From contig NZ_WEGL01000004.1 in the NCBI RefSeq assembly GCF_009604455.1, forward strand, positions 248,001 to 312,000: 64,000 nucleotides of DNA, in the 5' to 3' direction. Below the pieces are notes generated by a model. It was not told the DNA's origin. It worked only from the letters and a program-made list of their open reading frames with translations, and did not search any database. Origin of the DNA: Streptomyces sp. RB17 (GTDB taxonomy: Bacteria > Actinomycetota > Actinomycetes > Streptomycetales > Streptomycetaceae). The translations under genes were made by a program, and so were the position numbers. Each line of letters starts with the position of its first letter. The first letter of the stretch is position 1. Below are positions 1 to 7,393 of the stretch, piece by piece.

Positions 1-22
1 ACGGAGCACGGCTGCCGTCGAC

Positions 23-1693
23 GTGGCAGACAACAGCGGTGAGCAGCCGCTGACCGCCAAGGCGGACCAGTCCACGGCCGACGGGGTGGCCAAGAACCCG
101 GAGCGGGACACGGACAGCGACGAGGCACAGGGGAGCGGCGGGACCGAGGGTTCCGGAAAGAAGGCCTCGCCGCCCGAACTGCACAGCGGTCACAAGCTGG
201 CCAGACGCTACCGGCTGGAGGAGTGCGTCACCCGTCTGGACGGATTCAGCAGCTGGCGTGCGGTCGACGAGAAGCTCCGTCGTGCCGTCGGCGTCCACAT
301 CCTGCCCGCACAGCATGTGCGGGCCCGTTCCGTCCTGGCCGCCGCCCGTTCCTCGGCGCTGCTCGGCGACCCGCGTTTCGTCCAGGTCCTCGACGCCGTC
401 GAGGAGAACGACCTCGTCTACGTCGTGCACGAATGGCTGCCCGACGCCACCGAGCTGACCACGCTTCTCACGAACGGCCCACTGGAACCGCACGACGCCT
501 ACCAGATGGTCAGCCAGATCGGCTCCGCCATGGCCGCGGCGCACCGTGAGGGCCTCGCCCATCTCCGGCTCAACCCCAACGCTGTCCTGCGTACCTCGAG
601 CGGCCAGTGGCGCATCCGGGGCCTCGCCGTGAACGCCGCGCTGCGCGGCATCAGCACCGACACCCCGCAGCGCGCCGACACCGAGGCGATCGGCGCCCTG
701 CTGTACGCGGCGCTGACCCAGCGCTGGCCGTACGAGAGCGACGCCTACGGCCTGTCAGGGCTGCCCAAGGGCGTCGGCCTCATCGCACCGGACCAGGTGC
801 GGGCCGGTGTTCACCGGGGCCTGTCCGAACTCTCCATGCGCGCACTCGCCAACGACGGAGCCACCGCCTCCCGTCACGAGGCCCCGTGCACCACGCCGGA
901 GGAGCTGGTGAAGGCGATCGGCGAGATGCCGCGCATCCGGCCGCCGGAGCCGGCGTTCACGGCCCCTCCGGAGTACCAGCGCACGACCTATCAGCAGGGC
1001 ACGTACGGCCGCCCGGCGCCGCGCCCTGGTGCCACCCAGCCCATCACCACCCCGCCGCCCCCGCTGCAGAGCCGTACCGGCAAGGTGCTGAAGTGGGCGG
1101 TTTCCGCCCTCCTCATCGCGGCCCTCGGCCTGGGCAGCTGGCAGTTGGCGGACGCTTTGATGGACCAGGGCGGCAAGTCCGACGACACCAACAAGAGCCA
1201 GCAGACGGACGACGGTGACAAGGGCGGCGCGAAGCCTGCTTCCGGCCGCCCCATTCCCATCAAGGGCGCGCGGGACTTCGACCCGTACAGCGACGACCAC
1301 TCCGAAAACCCCGAGGACGTAACAAAGGCCTTCGACAACAACCCGGCCACCAACTGGGAGACGAGCTTCTACCTGAGCCCGGAGTTCGGCAATCTGAAGC
1401 CGGGCGTCGGCATGATTCTCGATCTCGGCAAGGTCCAGCAGGTCGGAACGGTGACCGTCAGCTTCGTGGGAGAGACCTCCGTCGAACTACGTGCCGCCGG
1501 GGCGGATGCGGGGTCGGAACCGACGTCCTTCGACGCCTACACCAAGGCTGCCAGCGGCTCGGGCACGACGGTGACACTCAAGCCCAACAAGTCCCTCAGG
1601 ACCCAGTACCTCCTGGTATGGCTGACCAAGCTGCCCTCGGACGGGGGAGGCCACTGGCGAGGCAGAATGGCAGAGGTCAAGGTGACCAGCTGA
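23..1693 (+). CDS. MurJ-associated pseudokinase with extracellular discoidin-like domain
   Basis: This 556-residue protein has an acidic disordered N-terminus (1-55), a kinase-like fold (about 58-305), one membrane helix (about 355-374) and an extracellular C-terminal domain (about 415-556) that looks like a discoidin/F5-8 carbohydrate-binding fold. The kinase domain looks inactive: the catalytic loop reads HLRLNPNAV instead of HRDxKPxN, and no DFG motif follows. Mycobacterial MviN/MurJ (Rv3910) carries the same pseudokinase and external domain fused to the lipid II flippase, where phosphorylation by PknB recruits FhaA. In Streptomyces the two halves are separate, so murJ is expected just upstream, outside the window. 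A GTG at 23 is used; the frame is open to the window edge, so a start further upstream cannot be excluded. Confidence 0.85.
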   Translation: MADNSGEQPLTAKADQSTADGVAKNPERDTDSDEAQGSGGTEGSGKKASPPELHSGHKLARRYRLEECVTRLDGFSSWRAVDEKLRRAVGVHILPAQHVRARSVLAAARSSALLGDPRFVQVLDAVEENDLVYVVHEWLPDATELTTLLTNGPLEPHDAYQMVSQIGSAMAAAHREGLAHLRLNPNAVLRTSSGQWRIRGLAVNAALRGISTDTPQRADTEAIGALLYAALTQRWPYESDAYGLSGLPKGVGLIAPDQVRAGVHRGLSELSMRALANDGATASRHEAPCTTPEELVKAIGEMPRIRPPEPAFTAPPEYQRTTYQQGTYGRPAPRPGATQPITTPPPPLQSRTGKVLKWAVSALLIAALGLGSWQLADALMDQGGKSDDTNKSQQTDDGDKGGAKPASGRPIPIKGARDFDPYSDDHSENPEDVTKAFDNNPATNWETSFYLSPEFGNLKPGVGMILDLGKVQQVGTVTVSFVGETSVELRAAGADAGSEPTSFDAYTKAASGSGTTVTLKPNKSLRTQYLLVWLTKLPSDGGGHWRGRMAEVKVTS

Positions 1694-1700
1694 GCTACGC

Positions 1701-1746
1701 ACAAAGGGTGGGGGTTCCCTCAGTTAAGGGAACCCCCACGCTTTGT
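1701..1746 (+). terminator. Strong hairpin after the pseudokinase gene
   Basis: A 20-bp stem (1701-1720 with 1727-1746, one mismatch) closes a 6-base loop, CAGTTA. It lies 8 bases after the stop codon. It separates the pseudokinase gene from the sigM unit. Confidence 0.85.
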
Positions 1747-2008
1747 CAGGAGGTCAGCGGGCCTCCGTTCAGGCCGTGGTCATAATGTGCGCACTCGCCA
1801 ATACTGCTGCGGCACCGAGAGATACCGCCCTCATAATCCCGCAAGAAACTCGCACCTCAGCCCGCATACAGATGAACCAAGCGGAACCAAGAAGACCCTA
1901 AAATCAAGTGGATCTTGCCATCAACTTCAATTGACGGGGCGTGAATCGGAGACCTTGACTCGCTCCCCGGCAGGACAAAAACTGTGTCCGTGACGGCACG
2001 GTCGCGGG
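1747..2008. promoter_or_regulatory. Upstream region of sigM
   Basis: These 262 bases are clearly richer in A+T than their surroundings, as expected of a promoter region. A GGAAC at about 1881 and a TTGACG at about 1930 could be -35 elements, but neither is followed by a convincing -10. No gene is seen here. Confidence 0.4.
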
Positions 2009-2734
2009 GTGAGGGGTGATCACATCGACGCCGGGGTAACGGATGCGGACCTGCTCGCCCGCCATGTGGAAGGCGACCCCGACGCCTTCGGTGAGATCGT
2101 ACGGCGGCACCGGGATCGGCTCTGGGCGGTTGCGCTGCGGACACTGGGGGACCGCGAGGAGGCCGCCGACGCGGTCCAGGACGCCCTGGTGTCGGCCTAC
2201 CGGGCCGCCCATACCTTCCGGGGCCAGTCGGCCGTCACAACGTGGCTGCACCGCATCACGGTGAACGCCTGTCTGGACCGCGCCCGCAAGGCGGCATCGC
2301 GCAAGACCTCACCGGTCGATGACACCGAGCGGCTGGAACAGCTTCTGGAGCCGCACGAGTCGGCCTCGGCGCCGGCCGAGCGCAACGATGTGCACCGCCA
2401 GCTCCTGGAGGCTCTCGGCACCCTTCCGCGCGACCAGCGGGCCGCCCTGGTTCTGGTGGACATGCAGGGGTATCCCGTGGCCGAAGCGGCCCGGATCCTC
2501 GATGTGCCGACAGGCACGGTGAAGAGCCGATGTGCCCGAGGCAGAGCCCGGCTGCTGCCGCTCCTCACTCATCTACGGCCCGAAGGCTCCGGAAGCGGTA
2601 AAGAACCCGGCGCGGGACGGAACCGGGTGGAGGGGACATCCGTCCCACCGGCAACGGGGACTCCGAGCGAGAAACCCGAGGACACGGGACCGAGCGATTC
2701 AGCCGTAGTGAAGGGCGGAGGTGGGCGAGCGTGA
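2009..2734 (+). CDS. sigM: ECF-family RNA polymerase sigma factor SigM
   Basis: A 241-residue ECF sigma factor. Region 2 occupies about residues 15-85, with the DAFGEIVRRHRDRLWAVALR and TFRGQSAVTTWLHRI signatures. Region 4 is about 130-178, with the helix-turn-helix AARILDVPTGTVKSRCARGR. A Pro/Gly/Ser-rich tail follows. An in-frame stop at 1991 limits the start to GTG 2009; the ribosome-binding site is weak. It overlaps the anti-sigma gene by four bases (GTGA), the usual sign of translational coupling between a sigma factor and its antagonist. The position beside trxBA and the murJ region matches sigM of other actinomycetes, where it responds to oxidative or envelope stress. Promoter targets cannot be read from the window. 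Confidence 0.92.
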   Translation: MRGDHIDAGVTDADLLARHVEGDPDAFGEIVRRHRDRLWAVALRTLGDREEAADAVQDALVSAYRAAHTFRGQSAVTTWLHRITVNACLDRARKAASRKTSPVDDTERLEQLLEPHESASAPAERNDVHRQLLEALGTLPRDQRAALVLVDMQGYPVAEAARILDVPTGTVKSRCARGRARLLPLLTHLRPEGSGSGKEPGAGRNRVEGTSVPPATGTPSEKPEDTGPSDSAVVKGGGGRA

Positions 2735-3660
2735 CTTCGACGACAGACACGGCCGGGCACCCGGACGTCGCGGAGATCTCCGACCTCACCGAAGGCCTTC
2801 TCCCACCGGACCGCAGCGCGGACGTGCGACACCATCTGGACACCTGTGAGCTGTGCGCGGATGTCCGTGCGTCGCTGGAGGAGATTCGGGGGCTGCTGGG
2901 GTCCGTATCGGGAGCGGAGCGCATGCCGGCCGACGTGGCCGAGCGCATTGATGCTGCGTTGGCCGCCGAGGCACTGCTCAGCTCCTCCGCAGCGGAACCG
3001 CTGAGCGTCCAGGTCTCTGCGGAGACCCAGCTGGGACACGGGGGCGGCCAGGGTCATGTTTCACGTGAAACATCGCTTCCCTCGGACCGGCCCGCAGGGC
3101 GCCCTCAGGCGGCGACCGGTCCGGGACGCAAGGGGCGCGAGCGAGGCCGGAGCCGGAGGAGTGTGGCCCTGGGCGCTGTCCTGACCGCAGCCTTCCTGGG
3201 GGTCGGGGCACTGGTGCTGCAGACGCTGGGCGATCACTCCTCCAACACCACCACCGCCCACGGAAAGCCGACGCCTTCCGTCGGGCCCTTCGCCGGTGCG
3301 AGTGTCCAGAGCCAGGTGAAGGATCTGCTCACCAATAAGAAGAACTCGCAGCAGGGCCAGCGGCCTCGGTCGGGCCTCGAGTCCGAGCAGAACACCCCCC
3401 GCTCGACCGAGAGCGCGAACACCCTGATCCAGACCAACATCGCCGTCCCCGACTGCGTCCGGGCGGCGCTCCACCGGGGCGACGATGTCCTGGGTGCCAA
3501 GACGGGGACGTACGCCGGGAAGTCCGCCTATCTGGTCGTGGTGCCCGATGCCGACGACAGCGCACGCGTCACGGTCTACATCGTCGACTCGGCCTGCATC
3601 CGGCAGCAGCCCGGCTCGGTCGGCACGGTTCTTCTGAAGCATTCCTTCGCACGTCCCTGA
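2731..3660 (+). CDS. Zinc-binding anti-sigma factor for SigM
   Basis: A 309-residue single-pass membrane protein. The N-terminal cytoplasmic domain carries the ZAS motif H-x3-C-x2-C (H35, C39, C42), which binds zinc and holds the sigma factor in this family. A linker rich in charged and small residues leads to a membrane helix at about 144-165, followed by an outside domain of about 140 residues with no recognised fold. The GTG start overlaps the sigM stop. An exact parS site (3058-3071) lies inside the gene and is translated as HVSRETS in the linker, so this part of the protein is constrained by a DNA element. Pairing with SigM is inferred from the operon. Confidence 0.9.
   Translation: MTSTTDTAGHPDVAEISDLTEGLLPPDRSADVRHHLDTCELCADVRASLEEIRGLLGSVSGAERMPADVAERIDAALAAEALLSSSAAEPLSVQVSAETQLGHGGGQGHVSRETSLPSDRPAGRPQAATGPGRKGRERGRSRRSVALGAVLTAAFLGVGALVLQTLGDHSSNTTTAHGKPTPSVGPFAGASVQSQVKDLLTNKKNSQQGQRPRSGLESEQNTPRSTESANTLIQTNIAVPDCVRAALHRGDDVLGAKTGTYAGKSAYLVVVPDADDSARVTVYIVDSACIRQQPGSVGTVLLKHSFARP
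3058..3071. other. parS centromere site
   Basis: A perfect copy of the 14-bp ParB-binding palindrome GTTTCACGTGAAAC, flanked by T and A, inside the anti-sigma gene. ParB loads here for origin segregation. Confidence 0.93.
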
Positions 3661-3778
3661 GCTGCTCTCCCCTGAGCCTGGTCCGTCTCTGAGTCCGCCA
3701 GTCTCTGAATCCGCCCACCGGTGCGTCTGCCGGGCCGCTCCCGCTGTCACCCGACGCATGCGTGTGCCCCGGCACACC

Positions 3779-3805
3779 GGGAATGCGCGCCCCGTAGGAT
3801 CCGTT
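3779..3805 (+). promoter_or_regulatory. SigR-type promoter of trxBA
   Basis: The -35 GGGAAT (3779-3784) and -10 GTT (3803-3805) are separated by exactly 18 bases. This is the SigR consensus known from thiol-oxidative-stress genes of S. coelicolor, where trxBA is a classic target. Transcription should begin near 3812, about 65 bases before trxB. Confidence 0.85.
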
Positions 3806-3876
3806 GGGTGGGGTGAGAGTCCTGAAAGGGTCTCCCACCGGTCGACTGACGCAGACCAGAGACGAGGAATCAACCC

Positions 3877-4848
3877 GTGAGCGACGTCCGTAACGTGATC
3901 ATCATCGGCTCCGGGCCCGCAGGCTACACGGCGGCGCTCTACACCGCGCGCGCGTCGCTGAAGCCCCTGGTGTTCGAGGGTGCCGTCACCGCCGGTGGCG
4001 CGCTCATGAACACCACCGAGGTGGAGAACTTCCCGGGCTTCCGCGACGGCATCATGGGCCCCGACCTCATGGACAACATGCGGGCGCAGGCCGAGCGCTT
4101 CGGCGCCGAGCTCGTTCCGGACGACATCGTCTCCGTCGACCTCAGCGGTGAGATCAAGACCGTGACCGACACCGCAGGCACGGTCCACCAGGCGAAGGCC
4201 GTCATCGTCACCACTGGTTCCCAGCACCGCAAGCTGGGCCTGCCGAACGAGGACGCCCTGTCCGGTCGCGGTGTCTCCTGGTGCGCCACCTGCGACGGCT
4301 TCTTCTTCAAGGACCAGGACATCGCTGTGATCGGCGGCGGTGACACCGCCATGGAGGAGGCCACCTTCCTCTCGCGGTTCGCCAAGTCCGTGACGATCGT
4401 CCACCGCCGGGACACGCTGCGCGCCTCGAAGGCGATGCAGGAGCGCGCCTTCGGCGACCCGAAGATCAAGTTCGTCTGGGACAGCGAGGTCGCGGAGATC
4501 CAGGGCGAGCAGAAGCTCTCCGGTCTCAAGCTGCGCAACGTCAAGACCGGCGAACTGTCCGAGCTGCCCGTGACCGGTCTGTTCATCGCGATCGGCCACG
4601 ACCCGCGCACCGAGCTGTTCAAGGGTCAGCTGGACCTGGACGAGGAGGGCTACCTGAAGGTCGCCTCCCCGTCCACCCGCACCAATGTGACCGGTGTCTT
4701 CGCCGCCGGTGACGTGGTCGATCACACCTACCGCCAGGCGATCACCGCGGCCGGCACCGGCTGCTCCGCCGCTCTGGACGCCGAGCGCTTCCTCTCCGCC
4801 CTCGCGGACGAGGACAAGGCGGAGCCCGAGAAGTCCGCCGCCGTCTGA
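3877..4848 (+). CDS. trxB: Thioredoxin-disulfide reductase
   Basis: This 323-residue flavoenzyme moves electrons from NADPH through FAD to thioredoxin. The FAD-binding GSGPAG motif is at about 11-16, the redox-active pair is C136-A-T-C139, and the NADPH-binding GGGDTA lies at about 153-160. A second FAD-contact motif, TGVFAAGDV, is near the C-terminus. Length and motif order are normal for the low-molecular-weight bacterial enzyme. It is the first gene of trxB-trxA (47-base gap), behind a SigR-type promoter, so induction by disulfide stress is expected. Confidence 0.97.
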   Translation: MSDVRNVIIIGSGPAGYTAALYTARASLKPLVFEGAVTAGGALMNTTEVENFPGFRDGIMGPDLMDNMRAQAERFGAELVPDDIVSVDLSGEIKTVTDTAGTVHQAKAVIVTTGSQHRKLGLPNEDALSGRGVSWCATCDGFFFKDQDIAVIGGGDTAMEEATFLSRFAKSVTIVHRRDTLRASKAMQERAFGDPKIKFVWDSEVAEIQGEQKLSGLKLRNVKTGELSELPVTGLFIAIGHDPRTELFKGQLDLDEEGYLKVASPSTRTNVTGVFAAGDVVDHTYRQAITAAGTGCSAALDAERFLSALADEDKAEPEKSAAV

Positions 4849-4895
4849 CCTACCCCTTCCCCCGCCCCACCGCACGATCGACTAAGGAGCCCGCC

Positions 4896-5228
4896 GTGGC
4901 CGGCAGCCTGAAGAATGTGACCGACGATTCCTTCGAGCAGGACGTCCTCAAGAGCGACAAGCCCGTCCTGGTGGACTTCTGGGCCGCCTGGTGCGGGCCG
5001 TGCCGCCAGATCGCTCCGTCTCTGGAGGCGATCGCTGCCGAATACGGCGACAAGATCGAGGTCGTCAAGCTGAACATCGACGAGAACCCGGGTACGGCCG
5101 CCAAGTACGGCGTCATGTCCATCCCCACCCTGAACGTCTACCAGGGTGGCGAGGTCGCCAAGACCATCGTCGGCGCCAAGCCGAAGGCCGCGATCGTTCG
5201 CGACCTCGACGAGTTCATCGCCGAGTAA
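4896..5228 (+). CDS. trxA: Thioredoxin
   Basis: A 110-residue cytoplasmic thioredoxin that reduces protein disulfides and is regenerated by TrxB just upstream. The active site is W-C33-G-P-C36 and the cis-proline loop appears as MSIPTL near 76-81. The GTG start is preceded by AAGGAG at 4884-4889. Nothing about length or motifs is unusual. Confidence 0.97.
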   Translation: MAGSLKNVTDDSFEQDVLKSDKPVLVDFWAAWCGPCRQIAPSLEAIAAEYGDKIEVVKLNIDENPGTAAKYGVMSIPTLNVYQGGEVAKTIVGAKPKAAIVRDLDEFIAE

Positions 5229-5266
5229 GGCGAGAACCGAGCGGTGCCGTCCGGGCGACGGTGCAT

Positions 5267-5280
5267 GTTTCACGTGAAAC
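5267..5280. other. parS centromere site
   Basis: Perfect GTTTCACGTGAAAC between the trxA stop codon and its terminator. The site ends one base before the hairpin stem begins. Confidence 0.93.
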
Positions 5281-5281
5281 A

Positions 5282-5315
5282 CGAATGGGTCAGCCCCCGC
5301 GGGCTGGCCCATTCG
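5282..5315. terminator. trxBA terminator
   Basis: A 15-bp stem (5282-5296 with 5301-5315, one G-T pair) with the loop CCGC. It lies between the converging trxA and GNAT genes and can serve both directions. Confidence 0.85.
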
Positions 5316-5356
5316 CGTGCAGCCCCCAGCCGATGTCAGCTCCTGCGACGGTGCTG

Positions 5357-5974
5357 CTACAGCGGCCTCAGGGCCGGTTCCTTCTGGACCGCTCCGAGAA
5401 GCCGGTCGAGCGCCATCTCCACGTCTTCCTTCCAGGAGAGCGTAGACCGCAACTCCAGCCGCAGTCGGGGATGCGTGGGATGCTGCCGGACCGTCTTGAA
5501 GCCGACGGCCAGGAGATGATCCGCCGGAAGCAGGCAGGCGGGCTCCTTCCAGCGAGCGTCACCGAAGACCTCGATCGCTTTGAAGCCTCGGCGCAGTAGA
5601 TCCTTGGCGACCGTCTGCACAAGCACCCGGCCCAGCCCCTGCCCCTGATAGCCGGGCATGACGAACGCCGTCATCAGCTGCACGGCGTCCGGCGAGACGG
5701 GACTCGTGGGGAAGGCCGTCGAGCGCGGGACATAGGCCGGAGGGGCGTAGAGAACGAAACCCACCGGTACGTCGTCGACGTACACCACCCGGCCGCACGA
5801 ACCCCAGTCCAGCAGGACGGCGGAGATCCAGGCTTCCTTCTCCAGTGCCGAGGTCCCTGCCCTTACCGCCGCTTCACCGCTGACGGGGTCCAGCTCCCAG
5901 AAGACACACGACCGACACCGTGGGGGGAGGTCCTGAAGGTTGTCCAGCGTGAGCGGCACCAGCCGACGCCCCAT
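5357..5974 (-). CDS. GNAT-family N-acetyltransferase
   Basis: A 205-residue protein with the acetyl-CoA-binding motif GYQGQGLGRVLVQ at about 114-126 after a beta strand (VQLMTAFVMPG). That is the core of the GNAT fold. An N-terminal segment has a Cys pair in RCRSC, which could bind a metal. The substrate is unknown. The gene sits between the trxBA and parAB units and has its own upstream region, so it is not obviously cotranscribed with parB. A homologous gene occupies this place in other Streptomyces. Confidence 0.88.
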   Translation of the reverse strand: MGRRLVPLTLDNLQDLPPRCRSCVFWELDPVSGEAAVRAGTSALEKEAWISAVLLDWGSCGRVVYVDDVPVGFVLYAPPAYVPRSTAFPTSPVSPDAVQLMTAFVMPGYQGQGLGRVLVQTVAKDLLRRGFKAIEVFGDARWKEPACLLPADHLLAVGFKTVRQHPTHPRLRLELRSTLSWKEDVEMALDRLLGAVQKEPALRPL

Positions 5975-6120
5975 GAAGGCTGTTCCTCGCTTCCTTCGCC
6001 CGCCGCATCACGCGCGGCTGTCAGAGCGCTCCGTTCCCTGAGCAGGCTGCCGACGAATCCGCCGACCGCTCCAAGGCTCAGGCCCGCGCTCACCAGTCCG
6101 CTGCGGCTCATCGATCGCAT
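5863..6120 (-). CDS. Possible small hydrophobic ORF (doubtful)
   Basis: An 85-codon frame starting at ATG 6120 (or 6111). Its first part is hydrophobic and glycine-rich (SLGAVGGFVGSLL), like a membrane segment. It overlaps the start of the GNAT gene by about 112 bases in another frame, and its second half looks like out-of-frame GNAT sequence. It may be a non-coding artefact or a real peptide ending in the overlap. Confidence 0.2.
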   Translation of the reverse strand: MRSMSRSGLVSAGLSLGAVGGFVGSLLRERSALTAARDAAGEGSEEQPSWGVGWCRSRWTTFRTSPHGVGRVSSGSWTPSAVKRR

Positions 6121-6295
6121 GGCCCCCGTCTCCCCACTCAGAGATGCAGATGCTGTCCGGTGGATGCGCCATACCCGTTCGCATCGTATCCACGATGTGA
6201 TTCGCTCGATACCGACCCAAAGCAAAGAGCGGGCCGTGTTCCGGTACACACCGGACACGGCCCGCTTTGTAGACGGCCCAGTGGGCGGACCGCGA
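5975..6295. other. Gap between parB and the GNAT gene
   Basis: It holds the parAB terminator (6224-6268) and a short inverted repeat with arms CATCGT/ACGATG (6182-6197), a possible operator for the GNAT gene. Apart from the doubtful small frame at 5863-6120, no gene is seen. Confidence 0.6.
6224..6268 (-). terminator. Terminator of the parAB operon
   Basis: A long G+C-rich hairpin (6224-6244 with 6251-6268, small bulges, loop TACACA) starts 27 bases after the parB stop codon in the direction of transcription. On the minus strand it is followed by a TTTGCTTTG stretch. Confidence 0.8.
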
Positions 6296-7393
6296 TCAGT
6301 CGTCTTCGTCCTGCGCCTCGTTCTGCAGCTCCTGGTGCAGCACTGGACCTTCGCCCGGAGCGAGCGAGCTCAGGATCCGCTGAAGATCGTCCACCGAGGC
6401 GAACTCGACGGTGATCTTGCCCTTCTTCTGGCCGAGGTCGACCTTCACCCGTGTCTCGAAGCGGTCCGACAGACGGGTCGCCAGCTCGTTCAGGGCCGGG
6501 GAGAGCCGGGAGCCGGCGCGCGGCCCCTTAGGACGCTGAGGCTTCTGGGGTCGCGAGCCCATGAGGGTCACGATCTCCTCGACGGCTCGTACCGACAGCC
6601 CCTCGGCCACGATGCGGTGAGCCAGCCGGTCCTGTTCCTCCGAGTCCTCGATGGACAACAGTGCCCGAGCATGCCCTGCGGAGAGGACACCGGCAGCCAC
6701 CCGCTTCTGGACGGCCGGGGACAGCTTCAGCAGACGCAGCGTGTTGGAGACCTGAGGCCGGGAGCGCCCGATCCGGTCGGCCAGCTGGTCGTGCGTGCAG
6801 TTGAAGTCCTTCAGCAGCTGGTCGTAGGCGGCCGCCTCTTCCAGCGGGTTCAGCTGCGCGCGGTGCAGGTTCTCCAGCAGCGCGTCCAGGAGGAGCTTCT
6901 CGTCCTCCGTGGCCCGAACGATCGCCGGGATGGCCTCCAGACCGGCCTCGCGGCAGGCCCGCCAGCGGCGCTCGCCCATAATGAGCTCATAGCGGGCAGG
7001 CCCCAGCTGCCGTACGACGACCGGCTGGAGGAGACCGACCTCCTTGATGGAGGTGACCAGCTCGTGCAGCGCATCCTCGTCGAAGACATCACGCGGCTGG
7101 CGCGGGTTGGGCGAGATGGCGTCGAGAGGGATCTCCGCGAAATGCGCGCCCATCGGGGGAGCCGGCGTCTCCATACCGGAGCCTGCAGGGGCCTCCTCGG
7201 TTTCATGTGAAACAGGCGGCAGCGTGGCCACCTTCGCCGCGGCCACCCCGCGGTCTGTCGTCAGCACCGGGACGGCTGCAGGGGAGGCGGAGGCGCCTCC
7301 CCCCAGCGCGGCCGGGGCCGGGTTCTTCTCCGTCGGGGCAGCGGGGATCAGTGCGCCAAGACCACGGCCCAACCCCCTCCGTCGCTCGCTCAC
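6296..7393 (-). CDS. parB: Chromosome partitioning protein ParB
   Basis: A 365-residue centromere-binding CTPase-type ParB. After a variable N-terminus, the conserved box with NPRQPR and the GERRWRA motif (nucleotide-binding, ParB/Srx fold) lies at about 95-155. The HTH (DQLADRIGRSRPQVSNTLRLL) is at about 198-220, and the C-terminal dimerisation domain covers about 290-360. It binds the parS sites around oriC and, with ParA, organises and segregates chromosomes during sporulation. Its GTG start overlaps the parA stop by four bases. A one-mismatch parS-like sequence lies within the gene at 7200-7213. Confidence 0.96.
   Translation of the reverse strand: MSERRRGLGRGLGALIPAAPTEKNPAPAALGGGASASPAAVPVLTTDRGVAAAKVATLPPVSHETEEAPAGSGMETPAPPMGAHFAEIPLDAISPNPRQPRDVFDEDALHELVTSIKEVGLLQPVVVRQLGPARYELIMGERRWRACREAGLEAIPAIVRATEDEKLLLDALLENLHRAQLNPLEEAAAYDQLLKDFNCTHDQLADRIGRSRPQVSNTLRLLKLSPAVQKRVAAGVLSAGHARALLSIEDSEEQDRLAHRIVAEGLSVRAVEEIVTLMGSRPQKPQRPKGPRAGSRLSPALNELATRLSDRFETRVKVDLGQKKGKITVEFASVDDLQRILSSLAPGEGPVLHQELQNEAQDEDD
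7200..7213. other. Degenerate parS-like site in parB
   Basis: GTTTCATGTGAAAC differs from parS at one central base, which breaks the symmetry. Weak ParB binding is possible. Confidence 0.5.
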
